The position numbers were made by a program, and so were the translations under genes. Below, in pieces: positions 55,246 to 64,000 of a stretch of DNA of 64,000 bases (positions are counted from its first letter, which is position 1; each line of letters begins with the position of its first letter). The DNA is taken from contig ML978130.1 of the NCBI GenBank assembly GCA_010015805.1, positions 682,001-746,000 on the forward strand, read 5' to 3'. The notes beneath the pieces are model-generated. The model did no database searches, was not told where the DNA came from, and saw only the letters and a list, made by a program, of their open reading frames with translations. This DNA comes from Rhizodiscina lignyota. Lineage: Eukaryota > Ascomycota > Dothideomycetes > Aulographales > Rhizodiscinaceae.

Positions 55246-56284
55246 AGCAATTGGAGTCATGAGCGTGTTTGGGACACTGAAAGGTTTATTAGAGACTAGC
55301 GAGAAGGTTTAAATGCCTGGTCTTGAATTGCATACTAATCTGAACTTAGCCCCTGCGAAGTATTACTCCGCAGTGAATGGAAGTGTCCCATTCACTGATT
55401 CGTCAACAGTGGCTGACCACCTGAATGTGTGATGGAGCTTCTGGCTATTTAAATGAGGACTTCGTCCCGTCTCCCTGCTTCGTGGACAACTTTGGAGATA
55501 ATCTCGAATACTAATGAAACCTTCGTCAATCTTCGTTCATGTATGATCATGAAACAGATAAGAGCGGAAAGACTTACAGTACGCTTTCTCAATCTCGAAG
55601 TGTTGTGTTGCCACATCGCTGCTCGCGCACCCAACAAGATCAGCAAACCTTCCGTGACCAGGACTGAGCTGGACATTTAGAATACCACAATACCGTCCAG
55701 GATCGGTCGATACAAGTTCAAAGTCGAAACATTCTGCCTCCTCGCGAATGCGATACGATATGTACCGCAGGCTTAGAGTAACGCCGAGCTGGTGCGCCCA
55801 TTTTCCGCACCATTTTGCGGCAACTAACCACATCTGTGAGGCCAATATGTATGTAAGCAAAGGGGTCACTTTCTTCAACCTCATCCTCCTTCCTTCTCAT
55901 TGCGTCCAGCTGAACATTGTGTCCAGCTGAACCAATGCCGACTTAAAGGTTCCGCCATTTTCAATGTCCCTATTAAGCCATTCGCTTCGCCCGCCAATTA
56001 TCGCACCGAATCTCTCTCTAGGCGAGGAGCCGGACAACGCATCTATCCGCGATGACGCTTGGCAAAGCATTGAATAGAGGCGGTTCGCCGACGGTGTACG
56101 AAGCGCTTAAATGCTCTTTCCGCGGGAAATGCGGAAAATGGATCTTCAACATTCCTTAAGTCCGATAATTGTACGGAATACTGCATAACTGTCCCAGTGC
56201 GTTGAGTAGATGTGCGACATATGAACGCGTTGAACTCTCGCTGTTCAGCTTTCTTTCCGTCTGCTTTGAATCTCATTACTCACA
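55246..56284. other. Intergenic with one weak candidate gene
   Basis: About 1 kb. Apart from the weak minus-strand candidate at 55449-55884, nothing is seen. The 3' part is the promoter of the oxidoreductase gene. Confidence 0.45.
55449..55884 (-). CDS. Weak candidate: small hypothetical protein
   Basis: A minus-strand frame from an ATG at 55884 encodes RLKKVTPLLTYILASQMWLV, then FDFELVSTDPGRYCGILNVQ, LSPGHGRFADLVGCASSDVA and TQHFEIEKAYC. A GTAAGT donor at 55577 can join, in phase, to a CAG acceptor before 55474, giving 110 residues (exons 55578-55884 and 55449-55474). No family is recognised, and no other feature supports coding. It could equally be a fragment or chance. Listed because the donor is canonical and the frame reads smoothly. 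Confidence 0.27.
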
Positions 56285-57934
56285 ATGGAAGCTCTTCCAG
56301 TTGCAGCGGGATGGGCAATTAACAATCTCTCACCTCAGAAAATACTCAAGAGCATAGGTCTCGGCTCACTACTTTTGAGCCTCGACCCCATTGAGCGGGA
56401 ACTCGGCGGACGTCTCTCGAAAGACGCGTCTATTCTACTTCCCAGCGCGCCTAATTTCAAGAATGCTAGCGATCGATGGCAGAATGAATACAAGGCACCG
56501 CAAATTTCATCAGTCGTAAACGTCAAGACGGAGGAAGACGTGCAGGAGACAGTGAGCTGAGACGGTGGAATTCCGCGATCGGGAGCTGACTGTTCAGATT
56601 CGATACGCGAATGAACATGAACGCCCGTTCATTGCTATGGCAGGCGGGCATGGCCAGACCGGAGCACTTAGTCACGTAAGAGATGGAATTCAAATCGACC
56701 TGCGCGCTATGGATCAAGTTGTCATCTCGGAAGATGGGAAGAGCGCGGTTATTGGTGGAGGCGCGAAAGTCAAGAAAGTGGTCGATGAGCTGTGGGCTTT
56801 TGGCAAGGAGACGGGTTCGTAAAGTGAAGAAATATCACCCTACTGCTCGAACTGACTATGTCAGTGACCGGAATCTGTGAGTGTGTCGGTATTGCTGCGC
56901 CGATGCTCGGTGGCGGCCACGGCTGGAACCAAGGGAAATACGGTCTCGGAATCGACCAACTCATCGAAGCGCGGATAGTGCTCTCGAACGGCACCGCTGT
57001 TACAGCATCTGAAAAGTCAAATCCAGATCTGTTTTGGGCAATCAGGGGCGCAGGCCACAATTTCGGCATTGTCACAGAGATGAAATACAAGATATACGAT
57101 GTCGACTCAGAGAGCACACGGGCTTTCGAGTTCTTTTACTTCGCCGAGGACAAGCTGGAGGCTTTGTACACCCAGGCGAACGAATTGTTAAAGACGCAGC
57201 CTGCAAACATTGTGCATTGGAGCTTTATGGTCATGTTGCCATTCGATTCTGTTCACGTAAGTCTTTAACCTCGTTCGATAACACAGATTAACGAGAAGCA
57301 GCCAACTTTAATATACGCAATAGTTCATGATGGGCCTGCCTCATACTTGAAGGAATATGCTACACCGATACGGGACCTCGGACCTATTCATACTGAAGCT
57401 GGCGAGCTGTCTATGCCAGCACTGGCCGCAATAGCGTTTATGGACGAAGGGGGTGCAGGATGTGCGCGCGGCTTGACGGGCCTTCGCTTCCCTATCATCT
57501 TCGACAAGTTCGACGTCCCCGCTGTTCGTAAGGTGTACAACCACTACGATAAAACACTTCAGCAGTACCCGCAGTTCAACGGCTCGTTCTTCCTGCTCGA
57601 GCAGTACTCCACCCAAGCCGTGAAAGCGGTTCCAGATGAGAGTACGGCGTTCCCGCATCGCGAATACGATCTGCTTCTGACCCCGTACATCGTGTACAAG
57701 CCGGATCCGAGGATGGACCCGATCGCAGAGACCTTTGGACGGCAGATGAGAGAGTATTTGCTTCGGGGATCGGAGAGTCCGGATAAGTTGATGGCATACG
57801 TGAATTATGCGCATGGAGATGAGTCGCTCGAAGCCTTGTATGGATGGGATGAATGGCGGCTGGAGAAGCTAAGGAAACTGAAAGCAGAGTGGGATCCGTT
57901 GAATCGGATGAGATGGTATGCACCCATTGTGTGA
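56285..57934 (+). CDS. FAD-binding oxidoreductase, berberine-bridge-enzyme family
   Basis: Four exons in phase: 56285-56551, 56598-56814, 56865-57256 and 57302-57934, giving 502 residues. The PCMH-type FAD domain shows VVNVKTEEDVQETIRYANE, PFIAMAGGHGQTGAL (the GGH segment whose His can carry covalent FAD), IDLRAMDQVVISEDGKSAVI and CVGIAAPMLGGGHGWNQGKY. IEARIVLSNGTAVTASEKSN, PDLFWAIRGAGHNFGIVTEM is the diagnostic WAxRGAGxNFG block. The BBE tail reads DPRMDPIAETFGRQ, AYVNYAHGDESLEALYG and LRKLKAEWDPLNRMRWYAPI. It oxidises an unknown alcohol or secondary metabolite with oxygen. I find no signal peptide. Intron 3 is 45 nt when the acceptor before PTLIYAIV is used; a nearer acceptor would leave only 30 nt. 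Confidence 0.88.
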
Positions 57935-58947
57935 TTTGCCGCGTAAATATTCGCCTCTTCAGTTTCACGCCAGCTTTTATTTCATGTTGGGACGGTCTGT
58001 CATCGGGATAACTTCACATGCAGAAATGTCTTTTAGACATAATCAATATGAAATTGCTGAGCTATTACTCGCCATTCACAAACCCCCGCAAATTCTTCAG
58101 AGCACATCTCTCCAGCGTCTGCAGCCCGTCGTGGGTACAGTCATACTTTTATCATTCCCATCTCACTATCTACGTTGTACCTATGCATACGACTACAGCT
58201 ATAGCAATTGCTCTACAACTGATATTGCGGCAGAATGATTCCGTTGTGAAAGGTGCGCTGCCAAATGGGAACTCTTCCATCTCATGCACCTCAGAAGCGA
58301 GCAACGCAACGGATGTTCAGTTCCCGCGATCGGGCGTAAAATCATGCAAACGGATGCACAGTTCCTGAGGCTGAATGATCGACGTCAAACCATTGGCAGA
58401 GAGTTGTTCGGTTTGATGCTTCCTCACAGGAAGAACAGAGCCGGCCAACCTTATTTAAATACGCTGCAAGATCTCTGTTCCGCGTACTTTCAGACCGCTC
58501 GACTGCCAGATTCGATGCTTACAAGACTCCGGCGACGTCTCTCATTTGCTCGTTTATGTCTAAGAAGGCGGAGCAGTTGGCGGACAGCATGGAGGGAGCA
58601 CCCACGCACGGCCGTTATGCGCGACCTGCACGAACATTGCTGCAGCGGGACGTCTACGAAGGATGAGCTCCATGCTGTGAGCCCGCCGGACTGAGGAGGA
58701 GTCTCCTTCTGTCTTGCTGCTATTGGATCTCGAACGAGGGAAATGTCCCCTGTGTCTCCGGCTTAAACTACCAAGATCCCTGACGCTCGCCTGTGCTCTA
58801 TAACGGCAGCGCGCCCGCGAACAGAAAATTTTACTTCCGTCTGACATCAAAATTTCATGTTCGACTGGAGTTCAAAGGCAAGATTCAGTCGGTTTTGACT
58901 GCTTTCGTTTATTAGACGCATCTACGTCTGTTCACTGCATTTTAGCG
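57935..58947. other. Intergenic
   Basis: About 1 kb between two plus-strand genes. Overlapping open frames of 96-136 codons at 58018-58850 show no motifs and are not called. Confidence 0.45.
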
Positions 58948-59673
58948 ATGTCTGAGCACTGTGCCGGCTTGCCAGCATACAGTGGCGCGACTGAGCCTAT
59001 TTCTACTGCTCCTGTCCCGCCATCGCGGAGCCATCTAAAGACAGAGAAAGACGTGGGAACTCAGGACGACTTTGTGCGTGATTACATCCGGGGACATGAG
59101 CGGCGAATCCGTGATTGGCCAGGGGACTCAATCTCCGACTTTGCGGAATTACATTGTTTGTTGCTGAAAGACCGCCTTATTCGGCAAGTTCGCGCCTTGG
59201 ACGAGACGACGACCAAGCCGGTCGACCGCGTTGAGCAGATTGCTGCTGAATTTGAGAGGTACAGTATGTGCCATGCGTCTGAAGCTCTCACGGAGGGACG
59301 GATTTTAACGTTTGTGACAGTGGGCGCTCTGCAGCATCGAGATACCCTGAAAGCTTCCAACTTCAGCGTTCATCGAAACTTCGAAGAAGTGGGAAGGAGT
59401 ATTGCTTTGCGACAACAAAAGCGGAAGGCTCTTATGCGCCGGCTGGCTCTTGCATTGCTCGGTGGCATTGCACCGATCATACCAATGATGATTATGAGCC
59501 TTGTATCGACAAAGGCTTGTTCTCTCGCGACCACATCTGTCGCGACATTCCTCATTGCTTGCCTTGTTGCCATCTTCTCTGAAGCCAAAGAGCAGGAGGT
59601 CCTCGCAGTTGTTGCGGCATACTCTGCGGTATTGGTCGTGTTTGTTGGTACGAGCAACCATGGGACTGGGTGA
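58948..59673 (+). CDS. DUF6594 membrane protein
   Basis: A single exon of 241 residues. An N-terminal soluble part has RIRDWPGDSISDFAELHCLL, KDRLIRQVRALDETTTKP and VDRVEQIAAEFERYSMCHAS. In the family this is a helical region followed by a C-terminal cluster of membrane helices. Here these are LALALLGGIAPIIPMMIM, ATTSVATFLIACLVAIFS and VLAVVAAYSAVLVVFVG (residues about 166-234), separated by short loops with a KEQE turn. This helical-plus-three-TM architecture is that of the fungal DUF6594 proteins, which are abundant, variable and of unknown function. No signal peptide. It stands alone at the border of a gene-poor stretch. Confidence 0.8.
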   Translation: MSEHCAGLPAYSGATEPISTAPVPPSRSHLKTEKDVGTQDDFVRDYIRGHERRIRDWPGDSISDFAELHCLLLKDRLIRQVRALDETTTKPVDRVEQIAAEFERYSMCHASEALTEGRILTFVTVGALQHRDTLKASNFSVHRNFEEVGRSIALRQQKRKALMRRLALALLGGIAPIIPMMIMSLVSTKACSLATTSVATFLIACLVAIFSEAKEQEVLAVVAAYSAVLVVFVGTSNHGTG

Positions 59674-61018
59674 GGCTGTAATGGTCCAGTTCCATATCTT
59701 CCCGTGTAGCGTACGGCGCGTCGATGCTCCTTTCCACTGTGACGAAGTTTTTGACTACCGTTATGCTCAGGCGCTCCGAACCAAGGACTGCGTCAGCAGC
59801 AATACAAGGCTTCTTGTCCTCTGTGTACTCATTAAAGGCCTTTTCCCCTGTCATGAATGCGGCTTTCACTGCTGCGCTTTAAACAGTAGTATGTCATTCG
59901 GGCTGTATATTCGGATTCTCTCGTCTCCGGCTTGGTGACATACTTTAATGAATCCCAAATCGAAGGTTAGAGTTAACAAATCCCTTTCAAATAGTCAGGG
60001 AGACTTGATAAAAGTCCTTAGCGAGACGAACTTGTTCTCTTTAATGTGGCATCTGTAAAGATCCCATTCCAATGCTTTCTATCCTTATTTATGTCGGAGG
60101 TGGAGCTGTTTCGTCTTGTCTGTTTCGGAGCCAATCAAAAGTAGAAGACCACCGCTGCTGATTAAACATTAAGTGCTTCGTTCAAAATTGGATATGGATT
60201 AGAAAGCAAAGGCAGACTGGAGAGCGAGGCGTGGTTCGCATCTATCAGGCACCTTTGAGTCGTCGGGTCCGCGCCGAGCGTTTGCCTTAATTCTTCATCT
60301 CAAGCTGCCCATCATTAAGGCAAACGAAGAGCCAGGGCTACCGCGAGAGCATCTCGATGTCGCTTCAGGAGACTGTGTCCTCATGCTTGGCTCAATGAGA
60401 TGTCCGGTTACGCGTTGTCTTGAATGTCGAGCTTTCTCTTTTGTCATATTAAGGCCAACATGGCGGCATTTCGACAAGACGCTCCCCTATTGCCAAGTTC
60501 CCCCACGCTTGCCTGATCCAACGGCAAGAACAGCGACGACAATGTAATACGTCGCCTAGGCGGCGAGGGTGCCATGTGCCAGCTGCTGCAATCAAGCTGC
60601 AAGGTCCATAGCGTCATCACCCCAAAGGCGAAACTCAAAAAACGCTCGCCGAGATTGAGCTGTCTCTCCCAATGCGGAAAGCATGCATGTGCGCATCCCC
60701 GCAGTCCTCTGCCCCACAAGGCCTGCAGCGTGGGATTGTCGCACTGTTGATCTGGTGTGCGTGGGGGTGATACCAAAGCTCCAACAGGCTTAAGCTTTGA
60801 CGAATGCTCCTGCGCCCGCATCAAGACTCTACGATTTCCTATTCGCGACAGATCTCTCTCATGACGACGTCGGGATTCTATTCCCGCATTTGTGATCTTG
60901 GGTTCATGTGGAACCCCCACATATCAAGACTGTCGCCCCCACGGTTTTAAGAGGCTTTATGGCGCAAACGTCCATTCGGTGTCAGACACTCTCCAAGTCC
61001 ATAGGCTGATGCCGCGAG
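59674..61018. other. Gene-poor stretch
   Basis: About 1.3 kb. Open frames up to 158 codons on the minus strand (60444-60920) lack motifs. No gene called. Confidence 0.45.
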
Positions 61019-61453
61019 ATGGGAAGAGAAATAGGCGAGAACGGAAAAGGGTGCACGAGATGGATTGCTATTTTCGTCCTTGCAGTTATATCACTCGGCG
61101 ACGCGTGGGGGATACAGCGTTTACCTTCGAAGGCTGGAGAATATGCGCGATTTGGGGGATGCCGCTTTGTATTCCTTACACGGAACCAGTCGGGATCCAC
61201 GAAAGAGCTACCTCTTACTGGTCAAACTACGTATGCTCTCTGTCTGGTGGCTGCGTTGACGTGTAGAAGGGGCGAAGGTGAAATAGCGTCTTCCCTCGCA
61301 GTACATATGGTTGACTTCCGCATCGCAACCAGTCTCTATTGTATTCCCACGTCAAAATCATTCTCCAACGTATGGTTACAGCTCACCCTACAAGAGCGGT
61401 GCCATTCCGGTGCTTCTTTACGGCATAAAAATGTCGAAGCCTCTGAATCTTGA
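61019..61453 (+). CDS. Weak candidate: small protein with N-terminal hydrophobic segment
   Basis: An ATG-initiated frame of 144 codons. Residues about 15-31 (WIAIFVLAVISLGDAWG) form a hydrophobic segment followed by a small-residue turn, as in a signal peptide. The remainder (KAGEYARFGGCRFVFLTRNQ; TTYALCLVAALTCRRGEGE) shows no family. A GTATGG donor-like site near 61369 could end an exon. Such frames also arise by chance; conservation in related species would be needed to accept it. Confidence 0.22.
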   Translation: MGREIGENGKGCTRWIAIFVLAVISLGDAWGIQRLPSKAGEYARFGGCRFVFLTRNQSGSTKELPLTGQTTYALCLVAALTCRRGEGEIASSLAVHMVDFRIATSLYCIPTSKSFSNVWLQLTLQERCHSGASLRHKNVEASES

Positions 61454-61870
61454 AGAAATTGCCTTCCTTGTCAAGTTCGCAGAAGGAGAGTCGAGCGATT
61501 CCAAAGTGAGTAGAGATGTTGATATCATATTTTCTGGTGCTTGAGAGTGTTAGAGCAAGTCGATTTTATTCTCTCCGCCCTTCAGTGAAATTATGTTGTG
61601 CCTACAGATGCATAATGCTTTCTGTGCTGCTTCTTTCTTCCATCTCTTTGGGTCCATAGCTGGGTTGCGACGACTGGCCCACGTGGGTTAATAGCTGATA
61701 GAGCCGCAACAGACATGTGGGCTGTTTGGACTTAGGAGGGATACCCGGAGGCTGAAAGTCCAACAAGTCATCGACAAGAATGGCGACGAGACCCGAACAA
61801 GCTCCGAAATCGAAATCGACCCTCGATGGAGGCACCAACATCACAACAACAACTCTCCAGAGATAGCTGA
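61431..61870 (+). CDS. Weak candidate: three-exon small hypothetical protein
   Basis: Exons 61431-61505, 61608-61682 and 61736-61870 join in phase 0 with GTGAGT/CAG and GTGGGT/TAG borders, giving 94 residues: MSKPLNLEEIAFLVKFAEGE, then MHNAFCAASFFHLFGSIAGL, then EGYPEAESPTSHRQEWRRDP. The first two exons read as a helical, well-mixed protein; the third is polar. No family recognised. An alternative third exon in another frame stays open to about 62040. It conflicts with the overlapping candidate at 61019-61453. Confidence 0.3.
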
Positions 61871-63722
61871 ACACCATAACGCTGTATTTGACGAGGAGGG
61901 CTCTGAAATGTTGCGGCGCATGCTGCAGGAATTATCGTACGAGGAGCCGTACAATATCTTATGCCATGCTGGCCGACGCACGCTGTATTCAAATAGTGAT
62001 TGCGTCAATGGAATACGAGAGGAGAAAGCGACTGCGGGTTGAAATGGCTCTCGAAGCTCTGAATACTCGAGACCTTATGAGATCGGGTCTGTAGCGATGG
62101 TCTCTTTGTTTAATGGGTACATTCCAGTTTTAGATGAAGTGAAAAATGGAGTTGGGATGATAAGGTGATGTAGATGCAGCACAAAATTCTTGATTGCAAA
62201 GGTGCTGTCGTCATGACAGCACAGATATCCTACCTCCTTGCGTTGAATCTAAGTTCTTCTCGGTCTATAATCAACTGCATTCATGTCAAGCAAGAAAGGT
62301 GGACTCCGGCCTCCCCCGCCCGGAAATTTGACAGTAACAATTTCGGCAGCGAGGGCGACCGGAGTGTGACCGGGGTTTCACCGCCGCCAACCTCTCCCTC
62401 GACCAGGGGAATAAGGCTGGTGCCCGACGGGCGCTGCCAATCAAGAAGTCGAAGACTGCCCAATCGCTATTAGTCTTGCATTAGCAAGGTAGGATCCTCT
62501 TCCTTGAACTTAACCGCTGACCAACGTTTCACCGTTCCATTGCGACGTGCTGCGCAGTTGCCGTCAATATCGATGGGACACCATCGACATACCGAGGACA
62601 CTCCTCTCCACAGCTCTGATTTTGTTCATTCTGTGGTATTGCCGCATATCGTGCCTAGCTTTTCAGTCTGAGCTGGAGCTGAGACTCGTGAAGAGGCGGC
62701 GGTGGAGGATCGACGACAACTCTACTCAAAGAGGACATCCTAAGATGCATACTGTCGAGCCACACAGGTCATTGGGCATGCCATAACCCGACGTCATTGG
62801 CACGAATCGGCCGCATGCACAACACTCTTTTTCTCTCCACTCTTTAGGAAGCAAGGTCTCCGGCCTGAGCCTACCGCATCTGGCGAACCGCATCGGGGGA
62901 GGCGGGAGACGCCGAGTGTGCAGGTTATGGTTTGCATATCGTATTTTGGGGCGGTGCAAGCATTGGGCGTCGGTGGCTGGTGAATTAATTTGAACGATTG
63001 GAACGAATTAGAAAATTCGGAAGCGGAAAAGACCTCCATTCATCCAATCATGCACTGCCGTGCGGTGCATATATGTACGACAATCTGCAAGCGGGACTAA
63101 AACTGGTATCGGGCACTTTGAGAAGGGCAACTGTTTGCGTCACAGAAGCCTCGTTCTTCTTGCCGTTCAATTAACTGGCGATGCTGCTGGAATGAGAGCG
63201 TTCCTCTCCTAAGCAAGGCAACTACTTCCATGACGCACGATGGCACGGAACACTGAAGGATTCGGGGCATCTGCAGGAGCGGAGCGTCAGCAAGTGCATC
63301 TGAGGAGGGTGAACTTTCGCCAATCTTCAGTCCGCATTCATCCCCAAGTAATGGAGGCGTGATGGTCCGCTTGCGCCATACAATGCACGAAGGTGAGCTG
63401 CGGAGATGAACATACACCCACCCGCAAAGGGGTGTCTGCCTTACCTGAATTCTAAGCAGCGTGTAACGAAAGCATGTATGGGAGCAACTTATGCACCGTC
63501 TGTTGATGGCTTGTTAGCGGCTGATTCTCCTATAAAGTTAAGTACTTACCGACTTTATTCATTCCCATACACTATTTGATTTACAATTTACAATGTTGAA
63601 GTCAATGTCCCCTTCTCCCTCCCCTTTTGATGTTCTTTTCTGTTGAACTCGTCGCGGTGTTGCAATCTGCTGCAATCTACTCATGTGTAATTCCGCATCG
63701 TGTACGTAGTATACTGTTATGA
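61871..63722. other. Gene-poor stretch
   Basis: About 1.85 kb with short open frames only. Nothing that can be supported as a gene, RNA or repeat. Confidence 0.45.
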
Positions 63723-64000
63723 TCATTTCAAGAGTGTTAAACCCATTTCACAGAGGTCAGGATGTGCAAGACGCTTAGCCCTGAAGCGACGGAACTGTTC
63801 GTAAAGTTTGAGGAAGGGGGGCCTTGTCAAGATTACCAGGTGCGTCGCGTGGAGAGCCGAGCGAATGTGTGAAAGACGCTGATATAATCCGACGTAGCAG
63901 TCCGATTGTGGCACAATAACTGTCGCTCCCGAGAACAGCGCGTCTTGCAATCGATCCGAAGAGCAGCCAAGATATGGACAAGCTGATATCCGGGAGGGAT
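63723..64000 (-). CDS. Possible 3' end of a gene entering from the right edge (partial)
   Basis: On the minus strand an open frame enters at the window edge without a start and ends at a stop at 63723, 92 codons long. It reads ISACPYLGCSSDRLQDALFS, then GATVIVPQSDCYVGLYQRLS, HIRSALHATHLVILTRPPFL and KLYEQFRRFRAKRLAHPDLC. The run of hydrophobic strands and basic helices looks coding. A 'SDRLQDALFSGATVIVPQSD' layout is loosely reminiscent of the C-terminal donor-binding part of some glycosyltransferases, but I cannot name the family. Only the C-terminus would be in the window. Confidence 0.35.
   Translation of the reverse strand, partial: PSRISACPYLGCSSDRLQDALFSGATVIVPQSDCYVGLYQRLSHIRSALHATHLVILTRPPFLKLYEQFRRFRAKRLAHPDLCEMGLTLLK

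Noticed and set aside
60444-60920. Minus-strand frame of 158 codons
   Set aside because: Starts with ATG but shows no motif and is rich in Arg, Ser and Cys in a random pattern; no splice partner.
1-64000. tRNA, rRNA and CRISPR signals
   Set aside because: I looked by eye for T-loop GTTCRANNC segments with matching acceptor stems, rRNA-like blocks and regularly spaced direct repeats, and found none.

Overview
The window looks like nuclear chromosomal DNA of a filamentous ascomycete (Pezizomycotina). Genes are interrupted by many short introns, mostly 45-80 nt, with GT(A/G)NGT donors, CTAAC or CTGAC branch sites 10-20 nt before the acceptor, and YAG acceptors. The gene content fits this too: a HET-domain protein, class-II eIF4E, a DUF6594 membrane protein, a GH10 xylanase, several FAD monooxygenases and an MFS transporter. 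A dothideomycete is my guess only. I see no rRNA, tRNA, CRISPR array, virus-like element or intact transposon.

Layout. 0.4-16.1 kb is a housekeeping block: an AIG2/gamma-glutamylcyclotransferase-like protein, a Ulp2-type SUMO protease, eIF4E2, phosphatase inhibitor 2 (Glc8), an NmrA-like protein, mitochondrial ribosomal protein bL19m and a nucleotidyltransferase-fold protein. At 16.7-16.9 kb lies a MITE-like imperfect inverted repeat. 17.1-25.7 kb holds a compact metabolic group: an Af380-like alpha/beta hydrolase, two divergently transcribed FAD monooxygenases and an MFS transporter. It has no synthase backbone gene and may be a small catabolic or tailoring cluster. 26-30.4 kb is sparser: a restriction-endonuclease-like protein of unknown role, a truncated HSL-type esterase relic and a C2H2 zinc-finger protein. 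31-41.5 kb returns to core metabolism: an MDR oxidoreductase, glycogen synthase, an SDR and a large GT28 glycosyltransferase with ubiquitin-interacting motifs. 42.5-52 kb carries the HET protein, a coiled-coil gene remnant, the NatC subunit NAA38, a 2-oxoglutarate oxygenase, a secreted GH10 xylanase with plausible XlnR and CreA promoter sites, and an F-box-like protein. 53-59.7 kb has a cysteine-rich single-pass surface protein, a DUF302-like protein, a berberine-bridge-type oxidoreductase and a DUF6594 protein. 59.7-64 kb is gene-poor, with only weak candidates, one of which runs off the right edge.

Exon boundaries were worked out by hand by matching reading phase, splice signals and family motifs. 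Most multi-exon models are phase-consistent throughout; the exceptions are flagged in their entries. No undescribed biological system is demonstrated. The most promising leads are the 17-26 kb cluster, the UIM-tailed glycosyltransferase, the nuclease-like protein at 26-27 kb and the unidentified small genes at the right end.
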